Assembly: GCA_021029095.1 (NCBI GenBank)
Contig: JAJOHG010000115.1
Span: 1-64,000, forward strand
Direction: 5' to 3'
DNA length: 64,000 nucleotides
Origin: Phellopilus nigrolimitatus
Taxonomy: Eukaryota > Basidiomycota > Agaricomycetes > Hymenochaetales > Hymenochaetaceae
Part shown: in pieces, positions 23,650-35,028 of the stretch
Position numbering within the stretch: the stretch's first letter is position 1
Layout of the letters: each line of letters opens with the position of its first letter
Program-made: the position numbers and the translations under genes
Notes under the pieces: model-generated
Told to the model about the DNA's origin: nothing
What the model saw: only the letters and a program-made list of their open reading frames with translations
Database searches by the model: none

Positions 23650-23695
23650 GTCTGTTTCCGACCGATCTACAAACACTACCGCCCACCACAGGTCC

Positions 23696-25158
23696 ATGGA
23701 CGAGGCCACTACCGCTAAGCCAGCCCTGCAGTCCGGCCATGACGCCGAGTACTTCACTAAATACCCAAATCGCTGGGCACGGCTACGGTGCGCATCTAGC
23801 TCTACGTTATTGTTTGTTCCGCGCTCACACTAATCAGGTCCATTATACGCGAACCCGCCGCAGAGTTCCTTGGAACTATGATCCTCACTATGTTTGGTAC
23901 CGCGGGTAACGCACAGGGCGTCCTTTTTGACAACCCACAAGTGTCCGCCACGCCCGCCGGTGTACGTTGTTAAAACTCGCTTTAATCTTTCGTTCAAGAG
24001 CTTACCACTTGTGTCGTACAGGGCTGGTTATCTGTCGCGTTCGGTTGGGGATTGGGTGTGTTGTTTCGTTTCATTCACTCAGTACAGATGGCTGACACTG
24101 TACAGGCACCGGACTCGGCGCATGGGTCGCCGCAGGCATAAGCGGCGGACACATCAACCCAGCGGTCAGCCTCATCTCCCTTGTCGCGTTTCCGACCGTA
24201 ACCTTACTGCCTCCTCCACCCATCTAGATCACGATCGCGCTCGCAACCTTCCGCGGCTTCTCGTGGCGGAAGGTCCCCGTGTTCATCCTCGCGCAGCTCC
24301 TCGGCGGGGTTGCAGGCGCCGCGATCACGTATGCCAACTACGTCCACGCGATCGACCTCGCGGAGGGCGGCCCCGGGTTGCGCACCGTCCCCGGCACCGC
24401 GTCGCTGTTCGGAACGTATGCGGTGCGCCTCGATGTCCTTTATTTATCACTCATGTGAATGCTAAGAACGTACTTTGTTCAGCTCCCTTACATGACCAAC
24501 GGTAAGCCAGAAAGTTCATAGCGCTCTGTAACCAGTCTAATTTATAATCGTTCGTCCTTGCAGTCTCCGCCTTTTGGGATGAAGTGGGTGCTTCTCAAGA
24601 TTCACGGCCTACCATTGCTTACAGATTCACACTTTCCTTTTCTTCCTAACAGTTTCTGGGCACCTTCCTCCTGGTCATGGTCCTCCTCGCGGTTACAGAC
24701 AGGCGCAACGGGCCGCCGCCCGCAGGGCTCGTCCCGCTCGTGCTCTTCCTCGTCGTCTTCGGCGTCGCCATGGCCTTCGGCGCACAAACCCGTCAGTCTC
24801 CTCTTTCCCTTCTTTTCCCGAAAACAAAACCCGCTCACTGCCGCGCCCCAAAACCACAAACCGAAAACTAAACACAGGCTTCGCGATCAACCCCGCGCGC
24901 GACCTCGGCCCTCGCATCCTCTCCGCGATGGCCGGCTACGGGCGCGCGGTGTTCACCTTCCGCCACCAGTACTGGCTGTGGTGCGGCGTGCTCGCGCCCA
25001 TCCTCGGCGCGCTCGTCGCGGCTTTCGTGTACGATACATGCGTGTACACTGGCAATGAAAGCGTGATCAACCGCCCGAGCGCGCGTGCACGCGCACTGCA
25101 CGCGCACGCGCCGGACCAACAGCATAAGCAGATGCTTGCAGGCACAGATATGGTTTAG
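23696..25158 (+). CDS. aquaglyceroporin (MIP family), nine exons
   Basis: Channel for glycerol and water in the plasma membrane, 320 residues spliced. Exons are 23696-23787, 23838-23961, 24022-24055, 24106-24164, 24228-24422, 24483-24501, 24564-24583, 24653-24791 and 24878-25158. The first pore loop is SGGHINPA and the second [12 protein letters not shown]; Asp after the second NPA (NPARD) is typical of glycerol-conducting members. Six hydrophobic segments are visible, including [26 protein letters not shown] and [32 protein letters not shown] precedes a short hydrophilic tail. Exons 6 and 7 are only 19 and 20 nt, yet the frame closes exactly. The C-terminal tail is Arg/Ala/His-rich and encoded by alternating GCGCGT/CACGCG sequence. 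I chose 23696 because the upstream ATG lies in the TATA box. Confidence 0.95.
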
Positions 25159-27903
25159 AAAATAGTAATAATAATACATGTAATATAAGATCTTTGTTCA
25201 AATTTCGCGCTCTCGAGGCCTCTCGTCCAGAGAAGATATTGTCCGGCTCAGCGGTGTAGCTCGTTATAGATGCAGATTGCGACGCAGACTGCCAGCAGCA
25301 CGGAGGGAAGTCTGCGTGCACCGCTGCCGCTGCCGCCGATGCAAACGGCATGGTGCTCGTGAACGGCGGTTTAGGCATGCCCTAGGCCCACTTGCGGTGG
25401 GCTTGCGATGGTGCTTGCGCCATCCTTTTGAGTGTCTCTGTTTGATTCATGGGGCTTCGGGCGTCAAAATGGACGAGCTGGTTCATACTAAGTAAGTAAA
25501 AGGAAAACACATTCGGCGAGGCGTGTCGTAACGTGCCTCTGCGTCTATACCGCTCAATCCCATTTCTCTTATCCCTCCCGAGCTCTTCGAAGCCGATTGG
25601 AGACTGCCGATGTTGGCTGGCATGCGTTGACGAACTGCGTAAGTCCTCAGGTAAGGACAACATGACGCAAGTTAGTATTACAACAGTGTAAAGCCTCTTT
25701 TTGCTTTGCTCACTTGCATAGAGCCGACTATCTCTCGGCGACGGCCTCCTGTGTCTTGATTCTGATTGAGGTTCGGCCTTGATACGAGAGCGTCGTGAAG
25801 CACGGAACCGAAGGGATTGCAAACATATGCGTACTGCAATTCGGTATTAGAGCTCAGATACGCAAGACGTCACGAAGCCTCGGCGAAAGGAAGTGGACAA
25901 GACGCACCGAGAGAAAATTTGGAGAAGACGAGCACAATGTCGGTGCCCTTGTATGACTGGCGTCTCGCACGCACGGGACGTTGATTGAATGACTATGGGT
26001 GCCTGAAAGAGCCCAAAGACGTCTCGCTCCGTATCTTGCCGTTCGTCAGACTAGGTTCCTGCCACCCGTGCTTGTCTGTGACCCGTCTGCATAGCATACA
26101 AAACTATGTGCGCCGGCACGGGCGATAGCACGGCGTTTGTTATATCCACATCACTGCGAGTTGACGCCTGGTGCCTCAGTAACGAGCAGAAGCCTACTGT
26201 GAAGTCCAGAAAGGACATTTTGCCCTGTCAGGCGCTGGTTTGACCCTCGTGTTCGCTCTAACAAAAGTTATTTAGAAAACTATGATGGGGTGCCGTTTTT
26301 GCTAGAGGACAGCGCTTCCTAAGCGAGGGGTGAGGGAAAGAGCGCAGTGAAGAACACGATGTTGACAGATGGCAGCCGAAGCTGGTCCAAAGGAAAATAT
26401 TAACGTTGAGTCTTGCTTTCCTCTTTTCATTGAATTCGCCGGGGCTCGAGATACTTTTAAATGAGCGTCACGGAGAGAGACGATACGGACTCAAGGGTGT
26501 GAGGATCCAGTAGAAGCGGGGAAGACAGCGAAACACGCTTGAACCGCCACCGCCGCCGCCGCCCGCTCAAGTCGAAAATTGTTTATTGGTGGCCTTAGAA
26601 TATCGATAACAAAGTGTAGATATATAGCTAAAAGGATGGCAAACGTATTCATTAAGACGTTCTAGCCAGAGGAGGGCAGCAGCAGGACTCACGAAATACA
26701 GAACACGCCATCAGCGGTCAACCCATATCTCGATTCGCTATTCCAACCAGCATCCAGCTTATCCATGCGCCTTTCCCTCTACATGGTCCTTTCACAACTT
26801 GAGCACACCCGCAGCAATGCCGGCATTTGTGGATCGCGACGACACACTTGAGTCGTCGTGGCTGCTGAGCTTCGAGGCCGCCTCGGATGGGACATGTTGA
26901 AATGCGAGGGGCGAGGTCGCCAGCAGTCGCACACAGAGGGTTCCGTTTGTCCCGTTGGCGGTGGTGGGCCGTGGGCAAACGCGATAGATTGCAAGATACA
27001 GACCGTCAGCCTATATGCTACTTGCTTACTAATCTACCTGATATGTCCGTTACCCCGAAACAGTTTTTGAGGGTTCGCAGAAATTCCAACAGGACACACG
27101 GGTCGAATCGGCTGGTAGGGAGATCTGCTGCTACTGCAGATGAGCTCCGTCGAGGTCGATGCCGAAGTAGAGGAAATGCATTCGTCAGCGCTGTTTCTTG
27201 GGGTTTTTATGTAGCTGCCAGTGCCAGCAAGCAGGCAACGGTGGCACGCGTCTCGGCAGCGCACGCGTCTCGGCAGCGCCTTGCGCTCACGTGGCTCTGG
27301 AACAGTCCAGCGCTCTCACATCTCGCAGCATCCGCTTCATCAGTCAAACAGCTCTGTATACTTCATCTCGCCTTGTATTCGAGTGTGCTTCTGTAAATAT
27401 ATGATTGCTCGTATAGTCAAAAACTCGCGTGCAGAATTCTGGGGAACAGTACGTCCCAAACTTTGCCGTGACGACTCGATTTGATTGACTTCCGTAGTCA
27501 ATAATAACTCTGGTAAGAATTTTTCATTTATTTCTACTCGCTATTAACTCTTAAAAACAGGTCCTTTTGTCTTTATACTCCTGGGAACCCGTCAACTTCA
27601 AGCATTTTCACAGGGAGTCATGTTCCATGCGCTATTTTTTCTTCTTATGGTGCTTTTCCCTCGGGCTCTTGCCATTATCTCCTCGTTTACCTCGTTATTC
27701 GGATCTCTTTGGGGGGGGGGGGGGGGGGGGCGCGGCTTGTCATCGCGAAGTATAGTTGAAGCCTAGACACTATGATCTCACAGAAAACCCGACGCATCTC
27801 AGTGAGTCGTGTAGTTCACGGGAAGCCAAGAATCAACGGTAACACCAGCTGTGAGCCTTTATCTCCACGAAGCCCGATATCTATCCCTGAAACACTTCTC
27901 ATC
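25159..27903. other. gene-poor sequence with simple repeats
   Basis: About 2.7 kb with no gene I can name. It holds a CCG/CCA trinucleotide tract at about 26543-26563, a perfect 17-bp tandem duplication of GCACGCGTCTCGGCAGC at 27244-27277, and a 20-G run at 27711-27730. Several frames (for example 26887-27396 plus and 27034-27264 minus) overlap on both strands and lack family features. Confidence 0.4.
27711..27730 (+). repeat. run of 20 consecutive guanines
   Basis: Uninterrupted G20 following TCTTT. It can form G-quadruplexes and its exact length may be unreliable in the assembly. It lies about 170 bp upstream of the GH12 pseudogene. Confidence 0.9.
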
Positions 27904-28795
27904 ATGCTAGCCCTCTTCCCTCTTCTTGCTTTCCTACTAGCTATTGCGATCGCCTCTCCTGTAATCGAGGCGTGCGTCAGAGCATAGATACGAGCGTGCA
28001 CTGCGGGACATTCGACTTCGGGCCGTACACACTCTTCCTAAACCAATTCGGCATGGCTGGTGCGACGAGTGGCACCCAATGCGCCCACATATCGGCACTA
28101 AGCGGGACGACGGTTGCATGGGCGACGAACTAAACATGGACGGGCGGCGATGGCGTAAAGAGCCTCACGAATATCAACCTGGACGCGAACATTGGGAGAC
28201 AGCTGAGCGCGATTTCCAGCTTGTCCGTGACTGATCTTCACAGCTCTTTCTGAGTACTCGCATCACTCGCCTTCTGACCTGTGTCATGTTGTTACCAGAC
28301 GACTTGGGAGTGGTCATATGACCTCTCGAGCGATGCCGTCGCCGACGTTGGTTACAATCCGTTCACATCTACGTCTCCCACGGGCGAAAATATGAACGAG
28401 ATTATGGTCTGGCTTGCGAATATCAATGCTGGCCCTATTTCTGCGACTTTTGGTGTGGATGGCCAGCCCGTGCCTGTTGTGTCGAACATCAGCCTTGCGG
28501 GACAAACCCGGTAAGTACTAAACAAGAATCATTGCGATCATCATGGATGGATGAAGATTGACTTCTCCCGCAAATTCTAAGGAACCTCTTTTCGGTTCGA
28601 ACGGCGCAAATGATGTGTTCTCGTTTCTTCCGAATACTGCCGGTGCAACGATCCAGCGCTTCAGCGCAGATATCAATGATTTCCTGACAGTGAGCATTTG
28701 AACTTGCTCAAGCCTACAGCCGCTCACTTATACATCATCCAGTTCCTCGTCGAGAATCAAGGCCTTCCGAGATCGCAATTCTTAAGATTTGTCGT
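27904..28795 (+). pseudogene. GH12 endoglucanase/xyloglucanase, disrupted
   Basis: Remains of a secreted glycoside hydrolase family 12 enzyme acting on beta-glucan or xyloglucan. A signal peptide MLALFPLLAFLLAIAIA begins at 27904. Then come FGPYTLFLNQFGMAGATSG, SGTTVAWAT, TWTGGDGVKSLTNI, and after an intron (about 28220-28300) TTWEWSYDL and NEIMVWLANINAGPIS. The last carries the nucleophile glutamate in EIMVW. VVSNISLAGQT, FGSNGANDVFSFLP and FLVENQGLP follow across two more introns. Lesions are a loss of frame between the signal peptide and the first domain exon, an in-frame TAA at 28131-28133 between WATN and TWTGG, and replacement of the C-terminus (with the acid/base glutamate) after SQFL. 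It sits between the two inverted repeat arms beside the intact aquaporin gene. Confidence 0.85.
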
Positions 28796-29219
28796 TAAGC
28801 CTTTTTATTTTATAATATAATGAACATTATACACTTTGAGCGACAATTACAGACATCATTTTTACAGCTGGAAAACAATCCTATCGCCTCGAAGATCTCA
28901 AAATCCAAGTAGTGCGAGCGCTGTGATCTGGGTACATGGCAGCCACTCTTATCGAAACGAGAAACATCACACCTGAGGAGCCGTTGAGAGTGCATGCGAA
29001 AGGTGTGGGGTGTGGGAGTTGAGGACTCGTACAAGTGTTGAGTTGATATGGAAATGTCGTATTGCGCCGATACTCTCCATCTATCCCCATCTGCTATAGA
29101 AAATCTGCTATAGAAACTACCGCTCCAATTCCAATCGCTTTCTATTGTTGCGTGCATTGGAAGACAATGGCGAGTGTCTATCTCTGCATCTAGAAGATGG
29201 ATGACCCCGTGACTGTCCT
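28796..29219. other. spacer between GH12 pseudogene and repeat arm 2
   Basis: Nothing recognisable. A short direct duplication of ATCTGCTATAGAAA occurs near 29090-29115. Confidence 0.4.
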
Positions 29220-30736
29220 ACGAAGATGGACCGATAGTCAGATATAGAGCGCCTTCTTAGCTCCTATCTTTCTCATTTCGCACATCGCCGGCTCATCTGC
29301 TATATAGTCCTGGCATCACACCCCATGCATGATGCTCATCCTCCACTCGACCGCGCGACACTCGAGGAGCCTTGATTCCATCCGCTTTCCCTGCTTTTGC
29401 AATTCTAAGCCCGGTTAATTTCTCTTACGACACGGCCTTTTGACTGACGGGCTTTGTCTTATACATTCTTCCTGGCGCTTCCAGTGTCCGCCTACCGTAT
29501 TGCACATCTCTCGTCTTGCAGTGCCGTGATTGCACGGTACGAGCATCCCAAACCTTTTGACGGCTTTCTACATCTAAGTGCCATATCATTTCTGTCGCTA
29601 GACCAGGTGGGAACCACTTTCTTTTATTTGGTCAGTCCCGCCGTTCAGATATTCTCTTCATCGAGGCTTGCCTCCAGTCTCGCGCGTCTTGTGGCACAAA
29701 CCGAGACTCGCCGAATCTTGTTCGATATGTGGGGATTGCGAGTTGCTATGCCCTCGCGTGTTCGCTAGATCGCGTTGCGATGCAATGGTGTGCTGTATCA
29801 TGTTCTCTGCTTTCCTTCGCGCTCGCCATAATCCTCGAACTCCAACCGTCGTCCTCGCGCGTTGCGTGATACCTAGAGTCGGCTATCCAGCTGTGCCGTT
29901 GCAAATAATGAGGGTTTCTGCAGTCGACTCTTTATGCGTAGTGCGTACTCTGCGCGAGGTTGATTGACTGATCTTGTGGGGTTCAGGAACCGTGGACTAC
30001 TCGTTGTCCGTTTTATGTATTTTATTACATGTAATATGAGAAATTCGCTGAATGAATACACTCCAATGCACCGGGCTCTCGTTCGTCAGAACAGTTGAAA
30101 CGAGCTTAAAATGCTATAGGAGACTATGCGATTGCGACATGCATCGTTCTCGAACTCACACACGGCATCAATGATTTCATAAACTCCGTTCTACTTGTTT
30201 ATATAAGAAACACTACATAACATAAACATCTACGAGCAACAATTAACGCGAAGTCAAAGGGCCGGCGCAAACGACCGTCAATATAATTCCGATACATCCC
30301 TTATAACCACCCCGGCTATGAGATTTTAAGCTTCGAACGAAAGCCGCCCCCGCAAATACTCAGGAATGGTCAAGTATAGCTATGGACACTTTGTCGGCCC
30401 GCACACGCTAGCACGGGGTGGGTGTCGGGACGGTATGAGTCGGAGGAGCAGGACATGCGTGTGTGCGTCATAGACCCACCCAACAGCAAGATCTTTCGAT
30501 CCCAGCGACAACGCCCTCGCTTGTCAAACTCCGCAGAACTGCTCGACCTTGCACAACAAGTGCCGCATACAGAGAGCACCTTGAGAAAACGTAAGACGGA
30601 CCTGATTGCAAGGACTTTAATTCGCTGGAGGGATGGGTGCAGCGACTTGTACGGCTGCGAGGTGGTATGGGGGAGAAATCGCGCGATCGGGGTCATGTGA
30701 GTCAGCTGACCGCCCCTAAACTGCTTCTGCTGTTTG
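29220..30736 (-). repeat. inverted repeat arm 2, about 1.5 kb non-coding segment
   Basis: Reverse-complement partner of 20934-22577. Similarity begins near AAGATGGACC at the inner end and fades past CAGCAGAAGCAGTTTAGGGG at the outer end. Both arms carry TATATAGTCCTGGCATCACA oriented toward the outside of the bracketed unit. No frame is preserved between copies. Confidence 0.78.
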
Positions 30737-33120
30737 AGTTTTGAAGTCACTATACGACTGTCGACGACTCACGTCGAGCTGGCGACTCTCGTAATTGCGC
30801 GTCGTGCGCGAATAAGTTTCTATCCAGTACCAGACCGTCTAGAATGTAGATGGTGCAGGATTGAAAGAGTTTTCTCGCTCCTGTGAGTCCCTGTGTCATC
30901 CTTTCGTGCACATACTTTCAGCTGAGCCTCTCCCTTGCACGCTCTACGTAATCGATCTCCCGATTGTAGAAGCTCGGATTGGGCGGAAATTGCGCGTGTG
31001 CCGCTGCAAATTAGTACTGATGACTGGCGACGCATCCGATAAGCTAACTAATTTCTCTATATTTCCTACACTGACGGGGTCTTTTCTTTGTCTGCAGTGC
31101 ATCATGCACTCACCCAAATACCGCGAGCCCGTCGTACGCTGGCCCCGATCTCCCTGCACCCGCTTCTGGATTTGCAATGTAGCCATGGAAGTCACGTGTT
31201 CTTTCTCGCAAAGCGGGCTTGCATGAGCTACACTGTTGATTTTCTGGATGGGCGTGCGGGCCGGCTGGGGCGGACACGATGAGGCTGGCGGTGGCGACTC
31301 CGCGGGTGCGGTGAGTGAAGTGCGAACCCGCGATACGCACGTAAGTGACGAACATGCCGTCGATCGTCCGTATAAATTGACGCGCTTCGTTCTCCCGCTC
31401 GGGCTAGACCTTTCTATCTTCTTTTCTTCGTCCTTAGTTCACTGCGAAGATATTTTTCTGGGAAGATGTACCTTGTTTCTAAAATTCCGCGCCGGCCACA
31501 GTTCGCGACACGCGCCTTGAACAACGCGTTGGACTTTGACAGTTCAACGGCGACTTGAAGCTCTCATTGGACTGCTCGGGAAGCGTGGGTATTTAGTAAA
31601 GTACGGAGACCCGTATCCCGTTCGCAGTAATAGCGGGCGATTCCATTTTCTCTTCATCTAGGTAGGTAGGCATACATTGCGCCTTGCTCGTCGAATGTTA
31701 GGCTCATCTACGTTTCAAAGTTTTTCTTTTCTATGTTTAATATGTCTGCGTGCGGTGTTCATCTCCACTCCCGTCCCCCGAGTTCATCTGTACGCCGTAT
31801 AAATTAATCGGATCAGCCGACCTGCATCCGATATTCACATTGATATAGTCAAATATCTAGTAAATCGACTTGGACTGGACTGGAGGATTAGGGAGATAAA
31901 TCGTGTTTGGAGCTTGGGATAAATTAATTTGTCGCTAGTCGCGCCGCACCTCGATGCTTTTGATGATTTTTGTTTAGCTCGCTCTATCTACTTGCTTGTG
32001 TTTGTTCTGATAATTCAATCTAATCTTCCGGCTAGAAAACAATTGGGTGATGTACAACACTGAACTGCTAGGGTGCACATTCAAGCTCTCGCGAACGGAA
32101 CCCGTACCCACACTGCAAGCTACCCGATACCGTCGTGGATGCGCGCTGGCTAGCCTTGACAAATGGTATTTATTTGAGAGTGAGAGAACAGGTGTGAGGC
32201 GGAACGGCAAGGAAATCGGTGTCGTGAATCAGCAGGGATCTGCAGAAAAACAAATGGCGAGCAGACAGCATCTCTTACGACAGACCCATCAAGCTTATCT
32301 GTCGAGAGAGACTAACGCACGAGGCGCGCATACCTAGGGAAATAGGCAGACAATGCAGACTCACACATCGAAGATCTGGCAGGCTGGTTGCGACGGCCGT
32401 GAAAGCCAAGTTGAAATCGGAGTTGAATGCCTTCTGCATGAGCAGGAAAACTCGATTAAATCTGCTGCGAAAGACGCGAATCGCAAGGTTTATGGTGTGT
32501 GTGCGGGGCGTGCGATGACCGCGGAGCGCGTCGAGCCTACGAGTAGATCGTTCACTCTTCAGCATCTCCTTGGCTAGATAATTGCGTATATAAAAAATAA
32601 ATAAAAATACCGTATGTATATGCCGTGCATCAAAACGACACAATTATTTTGGGACTGAGCTGGGTACCAGAATCGTGAAAACAGAGGCAAGAATAAAGCC
32701 CTTCTGTCAGCTTTCTTACAACTACTTCGATGACTCTAGTGCATAGCGAGCGCAACAGAGAGACGCTGCTTCTACCGAGGATAATTGTAGGGGAAGGGGA
32801 AGCCCGTGTGTCTCGGAGGCTAGTGGCGCGGCCTTACACCTTGGTCTTGATTGTGAATGGGCGTACAGGAGAGGGCATGCATAGGAAAGATTTGCTAGTT
32901 GGTACAGTTGGGAAACAAAATAACACTGAACACGATGCTCTTACTCAAACTCACCGAGTTCCTATGTTTATCTTTATCCCTGAGCTGCTAAGCACCTATA
33001 ATTCATCTCTCGGGCACCGTACCGAGCCGGAACAAGTTTTGGGACAAGGAGAGAACGAATGCGACTCACGCTTCGGTGCCTACGCAATGGTGAATACGGA
33101 GTCTGGTGCAACAACTTCCC
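30737..33120. other. gene-poor sequence
   Basis: No gene recognised, although plus-strand frames exist (30861-31226 and 32730-33266). Part of it (about 31915-32040) is a diverged copy of the region downstream of the dehydrogenase gene, listed separately. Confidence 0.4.
31915..32040 (+). repeat. relic copy of the dehydrogenase downstream flank
   Basis: This stretch aligns with 35080-35205, just after the short-chain dehydrogenase stop, in the same orientation. Both begin GGATAAAT or GATAAAT with AATTTGTC, share CTCGATG-TTTT-ATGATTT and TTGTTTAG, and end with a TTCAATCTAATCTTC/TTGAATCAAATCTTC word. It suggests a former tandem copy of which only the 3' flank survives. Confidence 0.6.
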
Positions 33121-33265
33121 AGCTTTGCAGAAGCATATGCCATATATATTTGCAAAGTGATTTGGAGAAGTGGTTTGCAGGAGTCTCTGCAAAGGTTATT
33201 TGCAAGAAAGTCTTTGCAGAAAATGAATTGCGGAAGTCTTTGCAAAGTTATTTGCAAAAGTTCTA
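33121..33265. repeat. degenerate TTTGCAAA array
   Basis: TTTGCA or its variants (TTTGCAAAG, TTTGCAGG, ATTTGCAA) recur about a dozen times in 145 bp at irregular 9-20 bp spacing. It lies about 380-520 bp upstream of the dehydrogenase start. Confidence 0.65.
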
Positions 33266-33454
33266 AGTACGAGCCAACAGTCACCATTGGAGTTAAATTT
33301 GCCTTAATGTACAAGGTCGTTTTCCGCCTCACGTAGCAATGAGCCTCATGCCGAGACGTTGCGCTCGTGACGGCTCGCCCGAACACACAACCGGAGTGCA
33401 TGCGGAGAGGAGGTCCGCGGACTTGCACTCCAACAACCGATGCAAAGTATGCCA

Positions 33455-33562
33455 AAATTTTATGCGTTATGCATTAAACATTATGCAACCGAATTATCCG
33501 CCTCCCAAATTGCTAACCCTATGCATTATAACATTATGCATTATAACATTATGCATTATAGC
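33455..33562. repeat. ATGCATTATAACATT tandem repeat
   Basis: Perfect 15-bp units ATGCATTATAACATT at 33521-33535 and 33536-33550 are followed by a partial third. A diverged unit with TTATGCATTAAACATTATGC precedes them at about 33463. ATGCAT palindromes recur at each unit. It lies just upstream of the dehydrogenase TATA box. Confidence 0.75.
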
Positions 33563-33590
33563 AATTGCAATCCTGGTCCCGCTAAGTAGG

Positions 33591-33598
33591 TATAAATA
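33591..33598 (+). promoter_or_regulatory. TATA box of the dehydrogenase gene
   Basis: TATAAATA lies 45 bp before the ATG at 33643, a spacing that fits a short leader. Confidence 0.6.
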
Positions 33599-33642
33599 TT
33601 TGAGATGCTCTTGTGTAACTTTATACTTTTCTCCTGTTTACT

Positions 33643-35028
33643 ATGGCTTCATCATTCATTAGCGAAAGCTGGCCCCCAAAATCACACTTCAACATCAAGG
33701 ACATCCCTAACTTACGTGGCAAGGTCGTCATCGTCACCGGCGGATACAGCGGTATCGGCAAGGAGACCGTGAAGGTCAGTAATAGTTTTTATTTGTTTCT
33801 TGTATTTGACTCAAATGTATTTCTTGGGTACTTATACGCCTTTCCATTGCATCATTCTAGGCTCTTCTAGAGCACAATGCAACTGTCTACATCGCAGGCC
33901 GTAGCGAAGACAAGGCAAATACGGCAATAAAAGAGCTGAAAGAATTTTCAGACAACAAGCCTGTGTTCCTGCAGCTCGACCTGGCCAACCTAGACTCCGT
34001 TAGCAAGGCCGCGAAAGAATTCTTGAGGTACGCTATTGAGAGTTTTTAGTCATTCAATAAGCACTGACCTCGTCTACTTCGTTTCATGCAGGAAGGAGAA
34101 GAAGCTACACGTGCTGTTCAACAATGCGTACGTCTACAAATAGGCTGCCTATTTGCTGAATTCGAGTTATAAAATCCTGTCATTCTCCAGAGGCGTCATG
34201 TATCCCCCTGTGAGCAAGCTCACGGCTGACGGTTACGACCTGCAGTTCGGGACCAACGTTATCGGTAAGTATGTCCGTCGTCCCCAGATGCTTTCTTTGC
34301 ATCCAACTCCTTGTCTAGGCCCCTTCTACTTCACAAATTTGCTGCTCCCTGCGCTTGAGGAGGGCGCGAAGAAGGATGGGATGGGGCGCGTGGTGACGAC
34401 TTCGTCAATCGGCCACACAATGGCACCTGCTATAGACTACGAGACGCTCGTGGACAACCCCAAGCGCCTGGAGCTCACCACGCATGAACTGTACTGTCAG
34501 AGTAAATTGGTAGCGTGTTCTTTCTCGGTTTTCTGTGTCTTGACTGAAACCATGTATTGCTAGGCAAACGTGATGTTCGCGCGTGAGCTGGCAAGGCGCT
34601 TTGGAAACAAGGGCATCGTATCGACATCGTGCAACCCAGGTGAGCGTATATACACAGAAATATGTATGGTATCCTCATGATTAACTTCCGTCGAATTCAA
34701 AGGAAACCTACGGACAAACCTCCAGCGACACACAAGCGGGATACAGAAGATAATCCTTAACTTTATCTGCCATCCAGCAAGTCTAGGCGCGCTCACGCAG
34801 TTATGGGCAGGCACATCGTCTGAAACTCGCGATTTTAACGGCAAGGTACGCGTGCAATTTCACTCCTAGACGAAGACAGGCGTCTGATTCCTTTCTTCCT
34901 CTGCTATTCAGTATCTTATCCCGTGGGCACGCGTCGGCAAAGCATCAAAGGAGGCTACGAATGACGCGGAATGCAAGAAGCTGTGGGACTGGCTGGATGA
35001 GCAGATCAAGAAGGCGCAGTCGTCCTGA
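33643..35028 (+). CDS. short-chain dehydrogenase/reductase (retinol dehydrogenase-like), eight exons
   Basis: NAD(P)-dependent oxidoreductase with a Rossmann fold, 311 residues spliced. Exons are 33643-33774, 33861-34027, 34092-34127, 34191-34264, 34319-34509, 34564-34639, 34703-34845 and 34912-35028. The cofactor motif TGGYSGIG follows VVIVT at residues 33-40. NNAGV is split by intron 3, the catalytic serine lies in TTSSIGH, and the YxxxK pair is YCQSK before LANVMFARELARRFG. CNPGNLRTNLQRH is the usual PG motif after the active site. The AGRSEDKA segment after the second strand suggests NADP preference. Layout matches the fungal family that also contains WW-domain oxidoreductase and Env9-like members; the substrate cannot be deduced. 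No lesion was seen. Confidence 0.93.

Noticed and set aside
23648..23695. Upstream in-frame ATG of the aquaporin gene
   Set aside because: It overlaps the TATATAT element. The ATG at 23696 gives the expected N-terminus.
20934..30736. The inverted 1.5-kb copies as a pair of LTRs
   Set aside because: LTRs flank an element in direct orientation. These are inverted, lack TG...CA ends and no retroviral-type genes lie between them.
32730..33266. 178-residue plus-strand frame
   Set aside because: Its last third is translation of the TTTGCAAA array and the rest shows no family feature or splice context.
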